DNA of 64,000 bases, from contig VUYV01000016.1 in NCBI GenBank assembly GCA_008711295.1, positions 5,629,871 to 5,693,870 of the forward strand, in the 5' to 3' direction. Below the pieces are notes generated by a model, which made no database searches, was not told the DNA's origin, and worked only from the letters and a program-made list of their open reading frames with translations. The translations under genes and the position numbers were made by a program. Source of the DNA: Anarhynchus alexandrinus. Its lineage: Eukaryota; Chordata; Aves; Charadriiformes; Charadriidae. Of this stretch, positions 22,952-37,673 are shown piece by piece (position 1 is the stretch's first letter; each line of letters begins with the position of its first letter).

Positions 22952-25900
22952 AGAGCAGTCAAATAAATGTGGCTGTTGAGCTGGGATGGCACTAACAGAG
23001 TTGGCTTCCAGAGCAACAGGGAGTTTGTCAGAAAAATTCCAGGTTTAAGGATGTTGTTACTGAAAAATGACAGTTCTTACACTAAGAAAGCAATTCTTTA
23101 ACAGAGGTATTTCTCAAAACACTTCAGTTATGTTTCACTTGGGTAGGAAAAATGTTTCTTCCTATCTCATCCTCACTTTCAGTGGGCAAAGAAAGAAAAA
23201 AAGCACTTTTGCTAATTATGAGTAGGGCAAGGAAGAAAATGAGAAAGGCTTATAGAAAAATGTTCAAATATCAAGTCCTCAGCAAAAATGGGATATTCCA
23301 AAAAAACAAGAACATTTTTGCAAGTCTTTTAGACCAGCACTTGGACATGGGATATCCTGATGCACAAAGGCCTACAGCTATATGCCAGAAACACTTGTGC
23401 AGACTATTAGCAACAGAGCTGAAATAACCAGAACAATAGATACAAGAAAATGAAGTTGTTTCAGTGGCAGGATGCTTCCCATTTCAACTAAGTATTTAGT
23501 CCCAGATGCTTAGCTGGGGTAAATCAGTACAGCACCACTGCAATCAGGAGAGCAAACCTGATCCGCACCATGTGGAGATCCTAACAACAACTGACTTAAA
23601 AACACACTTTAAGAGGAAGAAGAACGTCTTTTTGGCAGTAATTAAGCACTTTTTAACTCTCTGGACACAATAACAAAGAAGCCTATTCAGAAAGCAAACG
23701 TCTTAAGTGCAAACACTTTAATAATGTATAGCTGCATTACACAGAAGACAAGCTGTGGAGCTGCTCCTCCTTTCCAAGGGAAATGCAGCGTGCAACTGGA
23801 GTGTGCAGCGCAGGATGGCGGCTCAGGAAGCATTGAACGCCATTCCTCACATGCCCTAAGAAAACAGGGGCTGCACTTGTGGTCTTCTGCATGCCACAAA
23901 GAACCAACAGCAGAATCCCTGCCTAAATCTCAAAGTCAATAGTAATTTAATTCACTAACTGAGAAACTGGGCAGAATGTTACATATATACAAACATACAG
24001 TGGTTTATACAAGGTAGGAACATAACCTATTCTATAAACCCCTTCATCAGTTGAGTGTAATAGGAATTTTGCTATGAATCGTCATATGTCTAAAGGAGAA
24101 CTTGTCCAAGCCCTCTCTCCAGCATGGCAAAGCAGAACTGACTCATCTCTACTGAATCAGTTCTTTAAGTCCAAAGCAGGGGAAAGGCTGAGAAAAGTGG
24201 CTCATCAGCACCTCAGTAATCACAGGGCTGAGATACTCTCAAGGTATGACTCAGTTGAAGAAGCAAGAGAACAATTTGCAGCAGATCAATTATATAGTGA
24301 AATCCCCACCATTTTTCTGTGTTTTGGGAATGCTCACGACAAATTTTGCTTTTTCTTGACTTTCTCTTCATCTGAAATTATTCGATGAATCTTCTCTGAG
24401 AAAATAATTTCTAGATCCTAAGACTCCTCATCGCACACATTTGAAGCTCCACCTGTGCTGCATTCCTTCTATTTTCTACAGAGGGCATTCTGCTCCCTTA
24501 CTGAGAGTGCAGGGGCTACAGACGTGGGTAGAGTGAAAAGCTGGTGTTTCAAATCCAGAATTTGCTCTCTATGAATATTCGTAATTAGACAGTTCAAAAA
24601 GTGATGCTTTGGCAAGCATTAGTGATATGAATCTTAACAGAGGCATGTGAAATAATATTAATTTGAGGCACCAGGAGGATGCTATTAAAAATGCAGAATT
24701 GCAGCTGGATGTGCGTTGTTCACATTTCCTCAGCTGAGCTATCACGTTCACCTCTGCAGAAATAGCAACTCTCACTCACAACAGTCACAAGAGATGCGGC
24801 CCCCAGAGAATCACACTGAGCAAAGAAGAATATCTAGGACAGTGATTTAGCTTGTCTGGATTATAACTTTCCTCATGGATGCTTTAATATTGTTAAAAGG
24901 CCTCCTAAAGGAAGACGACGGGCTATTCAGATCTGCCATGAGTAAAACAGAGGAATAAACGGCAATTGCGGGAAGGCTAAAATAGTATGATACACTTACA
25001 TGAAAAATTCTAAGCAAGTTGCTGGGAATGCTGGAACAAGAACATTCAACCTGAATTTTAGAAAATCCCTTTCTCTGCTGCCATATGTTGTAATACAGGG
25101 AAGAGCCATGAAACTGGCTTTGAACCAGTGAGGTGGAAAAAGGTTCTGTTGCCCGGGTGACAGTCTCATTTTCATGAACTCATGCCCAATGGTCACTCTG
25201 AGATGGGACATAGCAAACAAGCTGCATGAGATCAAAAAAGTACCCATCTCAAGCCAGGGGTGGATTACTTTGACCTGAGATAGGCACATTTGTTCCACTA
25301 TTTAAAATTTCTTAACAGAACTGCCAGGACCTGTCTCTCTTCATAGAAAGAGAAGACGTGCTTGTGGACTTGTAAGGATCAGCAGTAATCTGGCATTCTT
25401 TGAGCAAATTATACACACTGCAGGACTGCCAAATACAGATGGACCAAAGGGAAATGTCCAGATGTAACTGCAGATGTCATAGGAAATTAAGCCATTCGCT
25501 TGTGCTTGTGATTCAAAAAGTTCCATTTCTGGGTCAGACAGCAGCTTAGCTGGCCATTACTGCAAACATCTCTGACTTTTCTTGAAGTTTTCTGCCTATA
25601 ACTCAGAAAAAAGGCGAAGGACACGTACCATTTTTATGGGAAGCATGTTGTAAAGCCACATGAAAAATTAACTTTGTAGAGGTTAACAATGAACTAAGGA
25701 AGTAAGGTGTTAAAGGATGAGGTTCTCTAGTACTCAGTAAAAAAAGATAAATTGAAGAAAAGAGTTGCAACTACTTGTTGTCACTGTGAAAACTCATATT
25801 GCCAGTTTCGCATACGTAAAACCGTAAACATTTGTTCTAGTAGGTACTAATATTATTGTTTGTGATTAATTAGATTTTTGAGTAAACTATCAGTAAAGTT

Positions 25901-28009
25901 TATTCATCTATACTATTGCTCTGTCCTGTTGATTTGTATCTTGGTATAGGTGTTAACTATGGGTCACTGAGAGACAAATTGTTTGCTTAATAAATCAGAC
26001 CAGCAAAGAATATAGAACCTTGGCTTAATCAATGTTGTTGAAATTAATTTATTTCAAAATTCAACCACCTGACTCTCTATAAATGTCTCCATTACTGCTT
26101 AAACTACTTAATATTTCTCACACCAGGACATTTCAATTATATGGTAAAATCTGAAAGCTCAGAATGTGAAATATTGAGGGAAATTCAGTATTTTAAATAA
26201 GAACATTATCCATTTTCTACCTATTCCAATACGAAAGAGAACAGTACTTCCCTCCAGAAGTAACATAACCTGTTGCATTTATTTTAGCAGCTGGTACAAG
26301 CATGGGTACAGAATGTGTGATAAGGTAGTCAGATCCCTAGGCAGTGAAAACGGACATTTGATTTGCTAGCAGAAAGAAAAGGAATCATTTTTGTCAAAGC
26401 TTTGAAAAGGATAAGAGTAATTTTTAGAAATAAATATTTGCACTTTTTTCATTTTCTGCAAAGCTTCCATTTACTTAAGAAATGAAGAGTTATAATCTTC
26501 TTGGTAAGGTTTTTGGTCATTATTTGATTAGTTTTTAAAATCAGTATATTGCACATTTCTAACAAAATGGCAGACTTTTTCCTGTTTCTTTGCTTAGTTC
26601 TGTCTATCTGTGTGTCTGGCATCAGTCTGGTTTAACGTGTGTCAAAAAGTCTATACTGATGAACAACATTTGTACTGTTGTTTAGTCCAAAACCGTCTGA
26701 AGCATTTAGACTGATTATAAACTTCAGAGCCAAGAAACACTATTCTACAATCAGAATTGGAGAGAGAAGGGGACAAAGTTTTGTTGCTCGTGCTTTGGAG
26801 ATGTTAAAAAAGCTTTTCGTAACTTTGGCGACCAAAATGTGGTGAAAGTGGGAAATGTTTACATCTCATTTTTGGATGAGATGAAGCAGATAAAGACTGA
26901 TCGGGCTTCCCATGGCTGAGCCATTTCTGGATATGATACATCAGATGTCTGGGATAATATGGAAGCTGTGGTTGGCAGCCTCTAATGCAGGTTCCTGTCT
27001 CTTCTGGAAAGAGCATTAAGCATAAAATGTGTGGCCTTGAAACTTATATTATGTGGAATAGCAAATACTGTGCCATATTTCAGAAAGAAACATCTTTTTA
27101 AAAAACCAAATAGCTGGAGAAATCATATTTTAATACTGGTATCCTAATGAATTCTGTACTTCACTTGTATCACAGCCTACACTTGAAATTGATCCCTTAT
27201 GGTGCCTTCTGGGCACCTGCTCAAGTCTTAGGCATTCGTGGAACAAAAGCACCCACCACAACAGCTGGAAACGCTTAACACCGTTCTCCTTTCCCTGGCT
27301 TTCCACACGCTCCGTGCCTCTTCTGTTTGTAGGCCTTGGGGTGTCTTAAAAGAAAACAAACTAATAGGCACTGCTATTCCTGGATGGGGCCACCAAGGGT
27401 CTGAGGCTACGTATCAGTCAGGGAAGATTGCCAAGGCACTTACTGGGAGGTGATTTTGGGGATGCCTGAAAGGCTCATATTTTGTGATGTCCTTGTGACT
27501 AGCTTTTGAACTGATCATGGTTAGAGATTGCCCTTACCCTGGGAGTGGAAAACTACTGAGGGACCTCTGCGAGCAGCTCTTCACACCAGGAACTTCTGGG
27601 GATTTGCCCATAGACCGTTAGTGGGTGGCTTATACCGCTCCTTAGCGGTTATGGTCTCTATGTCTGGAAGAGCCAAGGCAGTAAATCCTAGTGATCAGAC
27701 CTCTATTCCAAGGTAGGGGGAAGGGGAGAGTATAATTAATGACTCATTGCTTTTCCTCTTAAATGGGTACAAGTGACACGACACTGGTTTTGGATTTTGT
27801 TCCGGATTTGGTAACTTCCTGGTCAGGGGCCTCTAAAAGCTCTGCTAGTAATTTCATTTCATTTTCTCAGGAAGCAGGCTGTTTTGACAGGCCATCTTCA
27901 TGTCTTACCATTACTACATCTGCTAACCAAGGGCAAGTGTTAATCAGCAGTGGAACGAAGGAGCCTTCTCAGCAGCCCAAACGTGGCACATGCCTTACCT
28001 AGTTAAGCT

Positions 28010-28300
28010 TGGCTGGCTCAATGACATTAATTTGCTCCTGACCTAATGCTCCCAGCGCTGGAGTTCAATATGTTTATTAATTCTAGGAACGAGCCTTCAC
28101 ATGAATTTTGTTGTTGCACTGAGACACAACGAGGTGAACATATGTGGCTTCTACTCTGTTCTCCATATCTGTGCCATAAAACGTAGCGTTTGCTGTGCCT
28201 GTATTATTTGTGAGCTTGTATTAGTGCTGAGCTTAAAGCCTATTGAAATGTCCTGGAAACACAATAGCCTCATTATGCTCTGGGGTAGATTTTTAATTCT
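28010..28300. other. Possible conserved non-coding element in intron 1
   Basis: This stretch has even composition and no low complexity, with homeodomain-type cores (ATTAATTTG near 28027 and TTATTAATTC near 28075). It has the look of a deeply conserved enhancer. This is a visual impression only; an alignment across birds and reptiles is needed. Confidence 0.18.
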
Positions 28301-29857
28301 TGCTCCTGTTTTAAGTCAGAGGAGGTTTGAAGCAGCAAGGCTTGCCAAAGAACTAGGATTCCTATATCACGAGAAGTTTCACTAACCTGGCTCAGACACA
28401 TAAGCTGGAGAAGTTTCATAGTGGATGACCACTCCTGACATTAATCACCTTCTAACTGAGGACTGATGGGTTGGTCTATTGTTTTCCATCTCAGGTAATT
28501 TTATACATTCCTCAGAAGAAGATGGCCCAGGTTATTATGGAGACAGCTGACTGGACTGAGTGGACTCATATTGTGATGCACCATAGAAAGTGCCATGTTT
28601 CAGTAGCAGAGAACTTTCTTTTACCAAAGGGGAATATTACTTGATGTTGATAAAGAGGGAAAATACCTGCTTTCAAAGAACAATTATTAAATATGAATGA
28701 GTATTGATTTTTTTCATTATGAATAAACATCTATAGTTTTATGAGCAAAATTTGCTATCACTGGGTTCATCAGGAAGGCTTCATTGCTTCAGTAGAAGTG
28801 AGATGAACTCCTCTGAGAAAAACTATGCAGGAGTTTCTCACCTTAGCCTGACAGGGAGAAGGATCTTTAAACCGTTGTTTCATTAAAAAGAGAGTAACCC
28901 GTTCCAGGCTCTTGGGCCAAGTCCTCAGAAGATATATACTGATTTTAAATCCTTCCCTCAATGAACTCAGCTATGGTTTAGTTCACCCAGCCCAAGGCAC
29001 TTCGCTGTTTTCCAGCAGCGAAGAAAAAGAGACATGCAGAGCCCTTCCTCGCAAGCTGGCTTTGCTTTCTTAAATACAGAATTAATCTAAAATTAATTTT
29101 CCGCATTTGCCAGTTGCAGCCACAGCTACAGTTGTTTCCATATGCCAGGACAAACTTTTAAATCATGGCCTGTATTTTTGGGTTGTCTGAAATTGAGGTT
29201 GAAGTTAAGTTTGCTTCACAGACTGCTGCCAACTGTCTAACCGGGCATTGATGATGGTTCATGTTTGTCCAGGGTCTGTCTGAAGTTTCAGACAGTGATT
29301 ATCCTCAATGTCTAATGAAACCTGAGAAAGTAATTGGTCTTTTTTGTGACTCTGCTATCCTGCGTTACTTAACCTGAATTCTAGGCAGCCTCATGACAAG
29401 GAATGGGGAATGTAGGAAAAAGGGAAGAAAATAAATAATTTGTCAGCTTGTCATTGTGCCTCCCTTCACCTGGCGTTTGAACAAAAGCAGGACAGAACAC
29501 AAAGCCTCACTAACAGCTGCACGGCTTTGTCTGCCCAAGGGGAAGGGGGCTGCTGAGCCTGACCCCTCTCCTTGCCCCATGGACACATGCTCGGGGCTTT
29601 CCCTGCCTAGCGAGGCCGTCTGGTTCCCGCAGGGCTCCAGGGCCAGATCCTGCAGCAGACCGTGCATGCTGCAGTAGTTGAGAGCAAATCCCCGAGACAG
29701 AGGGCTTCATTGCATCAAATATTAAAGTGGATACTGCGTTATGCTCCCCCTGCTTTACTCCTGGCTGGAATTTAACACCCAGGACACCTCCATCTCAGCC
29801 TCTTCACTGCAACCTTGGAAGCAGCACTTGCAGCAGAGTCACTCACTGCAGAGACTG

Positions 29858-29876
29858 CAGTGCCCTCTGGTTTGCA
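29858..29876 (-). promoter_or_regulatory. Possible CTCF motif, minus orientation
   Basis: TGCCCTCTGGTTT is the reverse complement of a CTCF-like core, with ACCAGAGGGC on the minus strand (10 of 12 core positions). It is convergent with the candidate at 10741. Binding is not demonstrable here. Confidence 0.3.
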
Positions 29877-32800
29877 GGAACCAGGGAACGTACCTGAAGG
29901 CAGGGAGGTGACTCCTTGGGAAAGAAGGATTTGTGGGTCCGGCTGGGAGTGGTGGGAGAGGGGGAAAGGCATCCCACTGCTGATGGGGCTGCTCCAGAGC
30001 GGAAGAGCCCCTTGAGGGCAGGCAGTTGCTGCAGAAAACATGAAGCCTCACGACGGGTTTGCAGTACCTCCCTCTGAGGAGCAGGGTGCTCCTTTTTCTC
30101 TGGCAGCCACCCAGGTCCAAAGTGTAATAAATTCCCATAATGGATTCTTTTTCTTTAAAAATAGAACATGCTCCTCCCCCAACCTCCTTAAATAAATCTC
30201 TTGCCCCTATTCTCTTCAGCTCAAGGTCACCTGGAAGTGCAGCTTTTTCACTGGTGGGTAGGTATTTCACCACATGAGGGAGGAGACCAGAGAGTCTGAG
30301 GGCTGTGACCACAGACGTGCTGCTGTTTTTGCCCATCCCACGCTGTATCTGGGATAAGCCTGAGGCATTTCAGACAACAGTTTGGCTGTCAGTCACAAGG
30401 CTCCGTGCTTACAAGGGCTGAAATACAGTTACAAAGCTCTCTTAAGCCATTAACCAATTTAAGTGACATAAATATTCCTTTTTTCCTCAACAATGGTTGT
30501 TTCGGTTTTTTTTTCATTTGCTTCAACAAGGGGCTTTTAGTCTACCAGATTGGTCCAGGCTATGTGTCCTCGAGATGTGCTCTTTAGATGCATTTTCAAG
30601 TCTTAAGCGGGTAATTTCATTTAAATCTGTGGTTTTCAATTTACCCTTGGGTTAAGTGTGAAGGCAGCAGCTGCACCACAAGATCTCTTACACTGCATGG
30701 ATTTTCTGCCGTATGTGTCATTGGGGTTTCATGAAGGAAGGAGTCATCTCCCTCTTTTTATACACTTATTGAGAAATAAGTGTCAGCACCGTGAAAGCAG
30801 TTCAGTTTGAAATATCTGAACTGAGCAGTGTTGCTTACAGAAAACAAATTCTGTATCAGATACAGAATTCTTCCCACATTATTCTTAGATCAAGAATGAA
30901 GACTCACTGGTTCTTCATCCAGGAATTTAGATTACATAAAATACACAAGAAAACAATTATTGCTGATATTTAAATTGGATTACATAGAAGTGAAGTTCAT
31001 GCCCCATCATGCTGTCTTTACTTACAGGAGTAGTATCTATAAATATATAGTAAAGCATGTCAATATTTTTGATTTGAACTTATTTTACTTATGAATTATT
31101 TCATTAGCAAGTATTGTATTCAAAACATTCCCATTTCTAAAAATCCTCAAACACACATTTGCAGAAGCAAAGGGAGAGCTCTCCAAAAATAAAACCTGCT
31201 GAAAAAATACAGGGGTTTTGGCTGATATTGGAAGACCAGAGCATTTCCACCAAAACCTGAAAAGATGGCTTTCCACTGGTGGGTCTCAGAGGAGAGACAC
31301 ATTTACTGTTTCCTGAACAGCTCGAGCAAAACCCTCGGGTGCACCATATGCTTGAGCCACCTAGCCTTGAACATCGACTGCCTGGCCACTTAAAAGTGCA
31401 AAAGAGCCTTGTGGGGTAGAGCTTCTCTATTTTACAACACCTGATCTCACAGGCTCTACATTGTACCAACTCCTAACTCCCTGTTTGAGGACGTGACCAG
31501 AAGCCACCTACCACTGCTGAATGTGCCTTTTGGGAGGACGTCAGCTGCCGTCCCTCTCATGCAGACATTTCGTCTCTGTCATAGACCGTGCTGGGCCAGA
31601 TGTACCCAGCGTTATGAGTTGTACACCTCCAGCTTGGTCTCATCACGGGCTTTGCCCTGTGGTCCTTGTCATGCTGCAGCTTCTGGGCTGCTGGGGACGG
31701 AGTCTGGGTGAGTCATCTCTGCCAGGCTCTGGAGGCAGCACTGCTGATAGTCGCCTGTCCTTGGGACAAGCTCTGCTCTCATTTAGAGGGCTGGAAATGC
31801 AGACTGTCTTCAGCTGAAACCCAGAATTTCTCTGCATTTATGCTCAGGTGAATGAACGCAGACGTGCTTAAATAAATGAGAGTCCTATGAAGGGAGAGGT
31901 TGGAAGGCAAATCCTATTTTTCTGATGTAAAACAAGTACCATTTTAATGTTTAGAAGAATCGGATTGGCTGTCACTATTCATCTACTGCAAGGAATATTT
32001 TATTCCTTCATTTTGGCATGGCTCTTTATAAAGCCTCTGGTCTTAAAGGCCCAAAGTCACCCCATGTAGCTCCCAGTAATGGCAGAAAAAGGTTTAGGGA
32101 TTTAAACAAAAAAAGAATTGGAGCTTTCATTGCCAGCCAGTGAGGCAAAATCGCTCTGCCTTCAACTGTGTAGCACATGCTCTGCTCCCCGGCTTGAAAT
32201 CTGTAACTGTAGGATATTGACAGATAAACTATGGGAATATCCAAGCATGGTTCTGGGGAAATCCTCTATTTGTTGACTTATGCGACTTATTTGTGACCAG
32301 ACTGTGATTGCTCTCAATGTCAGCTAATAATTTTTTTTTGGCTGAGTTTATTCTTGCCATTGCTTTCGGTAGTATGTGAACTGCTCTTGTCCCAGCTCAC
32401 TGCTGTGGCTCATTGTCCAGCAGCTGAGCGAGTGGGTTAATTTTTTTTCCAACACATGCTGTAGCCAGAGAAATATCTTGGCTGTTCTGTGTGTACACCT
32501 TCACGTGTGATCCTCAATCTATGTAACTCCAGGTGTGCTTTTGTGCCTTAGCTGAATATAAGGCAGTGTGGTTTTCTGCCATGGTTTTGGGTTTTTTAAG
32601 TCCTGTTTTCTGCAGTAAAAACACTCCTGTGCTACAACAGTGAATGTCCCCTCTTGCCATCAGCAGTAGTTGTACCTGCATACCTCAGAGATCTGGGGGT
32701 ATAAAGGGTATCAATGGGAATCCCCATACACCTCTATGCTGCAAAGTAGTTAGCACATCAGCTTCCTGGTAGCCAGGCTGCTGTGGCCAAGAATCGGTCA

Positions 32801-33699
32801 ATTGTTGTTTAATTTATTTACATGATTAAATTTAATCTCGTGTGTTATCATTCAGCAGAGCTCTGTAAATCTCATGTAACCCCATAGGACCCACCCAGCT
32901 CATGTCTTTCCTGAGCCTTTCCCCTACAGATTGTACCACAGCCTATTTCAATATATCCACCTCCCTCAACAAGAACATGAACTTCAGCAGGGAAAAGGGG
33001 GAGCTTTTGCAAAATCTTTGAAGTTCTGACCTTTCGGGGCCATCATCTGTGGGTTGATGAGATTCAACCAATAACGGTGCAACCATAAGACCAGGGAGGG
33101 GGCAACATTCCCACAAGGAACTGAAAAACTTTCTACTTCCAAACACAAATCGAGAGGAAAAGGTTAGAAACCAAACCAGACCGTCTTACATGCCCTTGCA
33201 GCCCTTAATTCCTTCGCAAGCATGTGCAAACTGAATAAAAAGAACTAGCTAAATAAAAATCCCCACATAGAGAGAAAGATTTTTATCCTCTGTTAGAACA
33301 GTTAGAGCGGAAAGGATTTTGCAGCCTCTCTGTTAATCTGCCGATCACGTGGTTGAAAGTGATGCCCTTGAGGCACTATCTAGCCTGTTGTAGAATTGAT
33401 TGGTCAACAAAAAAAGAAAGGAGGAAAAAAAAAAAGGAATAGAAGTTGTGCTCTTGTATTAGTACAGCTAAATCCTCGCCTGCAAGTCTGGGTAATCTTC
33501 ACTTGGAGGAGCATGCTGGGGTTTTTTTCATCAGTCTGTGAAGGCAGAAATGGACTTCAGAGGAAAGATAGGTTTCCAAATCAGCCTCATGAGCCTGTAA
33601 TAAATAAAGAGGAGATCTCATACCCTGTACAAGGGAAAGCCAGTGTGCGTGTGTGCCCTTAGCCTCTTCGAATTTATACTACTGATTCCTGGAAAATGA

Positions 33700-33850
33700 G
33701 TAGCAGCCAGGAATTAGTTGTAGGTGTGAATCGGAAAGCAGCAGTGGCTTTTGAAAACGAGTGAATAAGTTTTGCATATCCGTGGGGTACTATTATGCAT
33801 TCCTGTGGCTAATATAATTTGTTACTTAGCCTAGAAATGTCAGATGCTTT
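33700..33850. other. Possible conserved non-coding element in intron 1
   Basis: It contains POU/octamer-like words (TTTTGCATATCC near 33771 and TTATGCATTCC near 33793) in otherwise unique sequence. Position within a neuronal gene intron makes an enhancer plausible. The evidence is motif impression only. Confidence 0.15.
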
Positions 33851-34633
33851 CAATATTCAACTTGTACAACTGTAAGTGCATGGTACATATGCATTTTAAA
33901 CAGTCATTCCCAATTTATTGGTTTTGGTATAAATATTCAGCGGCAATGAACAGTGGATATGACACTAGGATCTTCCCATTTAAACTCCTAGTCGTGCCCA
34001 GTGAGGGGAGCAGCCAGATCCTCTCCCTTTTTTGACCAGCATCTGCAAAACTGCAAGTTTTTGGGAGTGGGTCTGGGCTGGTCAAAGGTCCAGCTTCACT
34101 TCAGGGAGATGAGCTGTTTAATGACAGCAAAATTTTTTATGCTCATAACTTTATAAAAGAGCCTTGAAATAATAAAATGTAGATCTGTAAAAGATTTATT
34201 GGTTTAAAACTGGGTTCTCAGGCCTTTTTGCCATATAAACTGCATTAAAAAAAGATACTGTGTCCTTACATTGTGCCAGCTGTATTTTACATACTGACAT
34301 GGCTATCTGTGTATCCCCTATCTATAAACAGAGAATGAGAGTAGTTAAAAACCATGTGGGGTCCTTTCTTTTTATAATGTGGCTGGAATTTTTTGTTTTT
34401 CTTTCTTGAAGGGAAGTAAGCTTTTCAAAGCTCATAGGATTTCTTCAGCTTTAACTCCTACTTCCACAGTTTAAGTTCTCAGTGCTGACTAAGGCACAAA
34501 GTATAGTGGAGAAGGAGATAGGGCTAGGTTGCCTTGGATGTGCGGAAAGTGAGCCCTGAGCCAAGAGCGTGGCTGTTGGTTTGCAAAACAGAAGACATCC
34601 TTGGAGGTAACTCAGAGTGCCCTTGAAAACGTC

Positions 34634-34671
34634 AATTTCCTTTTTTTTTTTTTTTGTTTTGTTTTGTTTGC
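34634..34671. repeat. T-rich simple repeat
   Basis: A run of about 18 T is followed by repeated GTTTT units (TTTTGTTTTGTTTTGTTTG). It resembles a remnant A-tail read on the opposite strand, or simple slippage. Confidence 0.7.
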
Positions 34672-36992
34672 CCATTATTAAAGCTCCAATGGAGAAATAT
34701 CCATTGGCAGTATTGGAGAGGCGCACATGGCCTCCTGAACTCGTTTCAGACATACTTGGGAATGCGGTTCCTTGAGGTGATAGGCCTTTGACTCTTGTGC
34801 CTTTTCTATTTTACTTATGGTGTTGCATTTCCACATGACAGTGCCCTCGCCACTAATGCCTGCATGGACAGGAGAAACCCCTCAAGTTGGCAAGCTCCCT
34901 TCCTTCTTGATACCTGCTGCAAATGCTCTATGATATAATGAATAGAAGGATGCACAGACAGATTGATATACGGATAATGAAAATGTTTCTTTAAAGATAA
35001 GGCCCTGTCTCTAATTTGAAAAAGAAAAGCACGTGAATAATCAGTGATAACCAAGACTACGAAAGACAATGAGATCTTTTCTTTAACATCTTTGCTATCC
35101 CTCATAGCTGAAAAAATTGCCCTTCTTTGGTTAAAAATCCCATTCTACAAATAACATCATCAGCCCAGTTTCATAATGCTTATATTTTGTCAGCTGCTGA
35201 TTTGACTCTGGCGACTTAGTTAAAGAAGATTTCTGCTAAAAATACATTAGTCCTTTGGTTGAAACATGGCACACTTTTACCATCAGGTAGAATGGAAGGA
35301 AAAGATAAATATCATAAACATAATAAATTGCTTTGTTTAGCACAAGTGCAATTCAATAGAGGAAAGTTGTCTATTTACATTCCTAATGCCCTCATGATAG
35401 CAGTGTATAGAATTTGACTCCCCCATTAAAATATTTATATGTAGCAATAATTGTATCAATTGTCTTTAATTCTTTTCTGTTAAACATAAGTTCACAGCTG
35501 CATAAGCCTGAATCTACAGTACCAACTCTTGCTAGAAGACGGTGTCCTTTGGCATCGCCCACTTGCCTCTGCCCACACAAATGCACCGAAAGCAAGTGAA
35601 ACTTACCCACAAAAGCCACAGTGAAGCCACAGCCCTTTGGCCCAGCAGCCAAGCACGTGCATGCTCCACTGGCAAAGCCATATTGCACTTACAACGGTGC
35701 TGTAAGAGTAAAAAAACCATAAAAATGAGACCGAACATTAAGAAGGAGTGAGGGAGTGGGGCTTGTGCAGCACTCAATTCAATAAATACACAGTAATCAA
35801 GTCCTGCTCAGCGTAGGAAAAGTAAGTCCTTACTGGTGTCAGACAGCTCAGGGGCAGGGGTAGGTGTGAGTCCTGGACTGCAAAGGAATCTCGCAAATAC
35901 GAACGATGCAGAAAGAAATGAAATATTGTCTGCCTGAATCTGCTGACAGCCTGTAACAAACACCATCAGGGGAACACCTTATTCCTCTCCATGGCTTTGA
36001 AATCAAAGCTACGACATCATTGATGTTGATAGTGTTAACTATGTCACTGCCAATCTTTTAAACTAAAATACTGAGTTATTGTTCTTTCACACAACATCTT
36101 TTTCCGTATTTTCCTCTCTACCAAAATCATCAGCTGTTCCACACTAAGCTTGTAAAAGCACTAGTTACAGTCACAGCTTGTCTCATCCAGTCCTAAAAGC
36201 ATCAGGATTAGTAAAGAAGGGATAGCATCAAATTAACCATTTTTTAACATAGAAGTTAAGAATTCCATGGCTGTTTTAATGACCAAGTTATTCACTGTTC
36301 CATTCAATTAATTAAAAAAAACCTTTTAAAATTAAATAAAATTGCCACAAAATTTTCCCCTGACTTGCAGACTTCCACATAATACAGCAGAAATTAGCTC
36401 TACTTTGTGACAGAGGCCAATGCAAATGAGCTGTCTTTTCTTCCTGTTATACTTGTGGGTTTCCTTTCTATCATCCATTTAGCCTAAAAAAAATCATCTT
36501 TCTCCAGTTCATGGGCTTCCTTTTTATCATCTATTTAGCATTCTTCAGTTGTCTGTCTGCTGTCTTGGATCATTTTGAATTTTCTGCCATTGATTTGATC
36601 TGCATACAATATAAGTGTGTGTAACTCTTCTGAGACAGTGGCATTTTGCACTGACTTTACAAAGGCAGAGAAGACTTAAAAAGTATTGAGGCAATGAGGA
36701 GTAAGGCCTTTTGAACAACCACTCATGTTTAATGCTCTCTTGCAGAAACTCAATTCACTTTCTCTGTTGCCACTGGGTCTGCTCCTCTCAATCTTTGGAG
36801 AATATAGAGACCCTCCACCCAGGAATGGAAACCCACAGCAGCCGGTTGGTTGCCACCACACTGATGCGTAAGACATTCCCACTGGCAGGACTAAGAGCAA
36901 AAGAATGAGCAGACAGGGCTGTTCACTGTAATTTTCTCATGCTGCATTACCTGTTACGTAGCTGAAGCGCTCCTGACTCACAGACACTAACT

Positions 36993-37009
36993 GCAGCACC
37001 AGGGGGTAG
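36993..37009 (+). promoter_or_regulatory. Possible CTCF motif in intron 1
   Basis: GCAGCACCAGGGGGTAG matches the CTCF core at 10 of 12 positions, with the invariant CACCAGGGGG block intact. It is a motif match only. Confidence 0.3.
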
Positions 37010-37673
37010 TTAATAGGCACAGACACAGTTCATCTTCTGTATTACAGTGACTTTATAAGGTTGAATTTGATTGATCCAGCCTCTGTGGGAGAGATGTGAG
37101 TGAACAGGCTGTTGCTCACTGCCCACTGACTTCCCGGGCTATGACCGACCGCTTTCCTGGAGCCCACTGAAAGCAGGTGTCTCATACCACCTGCAAAACC
37201 TCTGCACTTCGCAGTCATTGTCTGTGAGCAACTCTTAAACAGTGAGGAAAAGGAGAAATAACACTTTGGTGCAGACAGGCGCTGAACACCTTTGGTGCTA
37301 CAAGCCAAGGGTAGGTGCAGGTCCCGCTTGGCTTCCCAGGAAATCCATGCCTGCCTTTGCCCCACACTGGTTTCCCCATCACTGCCCAGGTTTGACTCCA
37401 GCCCTCACCCCAAAAGATAATTTTGGTTTGGGATGCTCAGCAGAGGTGACGTTTAATTTAAATCGGGAGGGCTGGACCGGAAGCATTGGGCACTCTTGAG
37501 AAGACTGGGCGGAGGGAATAGTTTCTTTCTACAAATATAGGAACAGCAAACGCAACAGGCCTCATGCAGCCTAGTGGGAACTCCTTTTGGGCTCCCCAGG
37601 AAAATCTGCCATGCAGTTTGCTTATTCTTTGCTGTCTCCTGAATGCCTCAATAAATGTCTTGCAATAATTCCA

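Noticed and set aside
30782..30802. Another RE1-like word, GTCAGCACCGTG, in intron 1
   Set aside because: Only the left half-site matches. The right half GGACAGC is missing.
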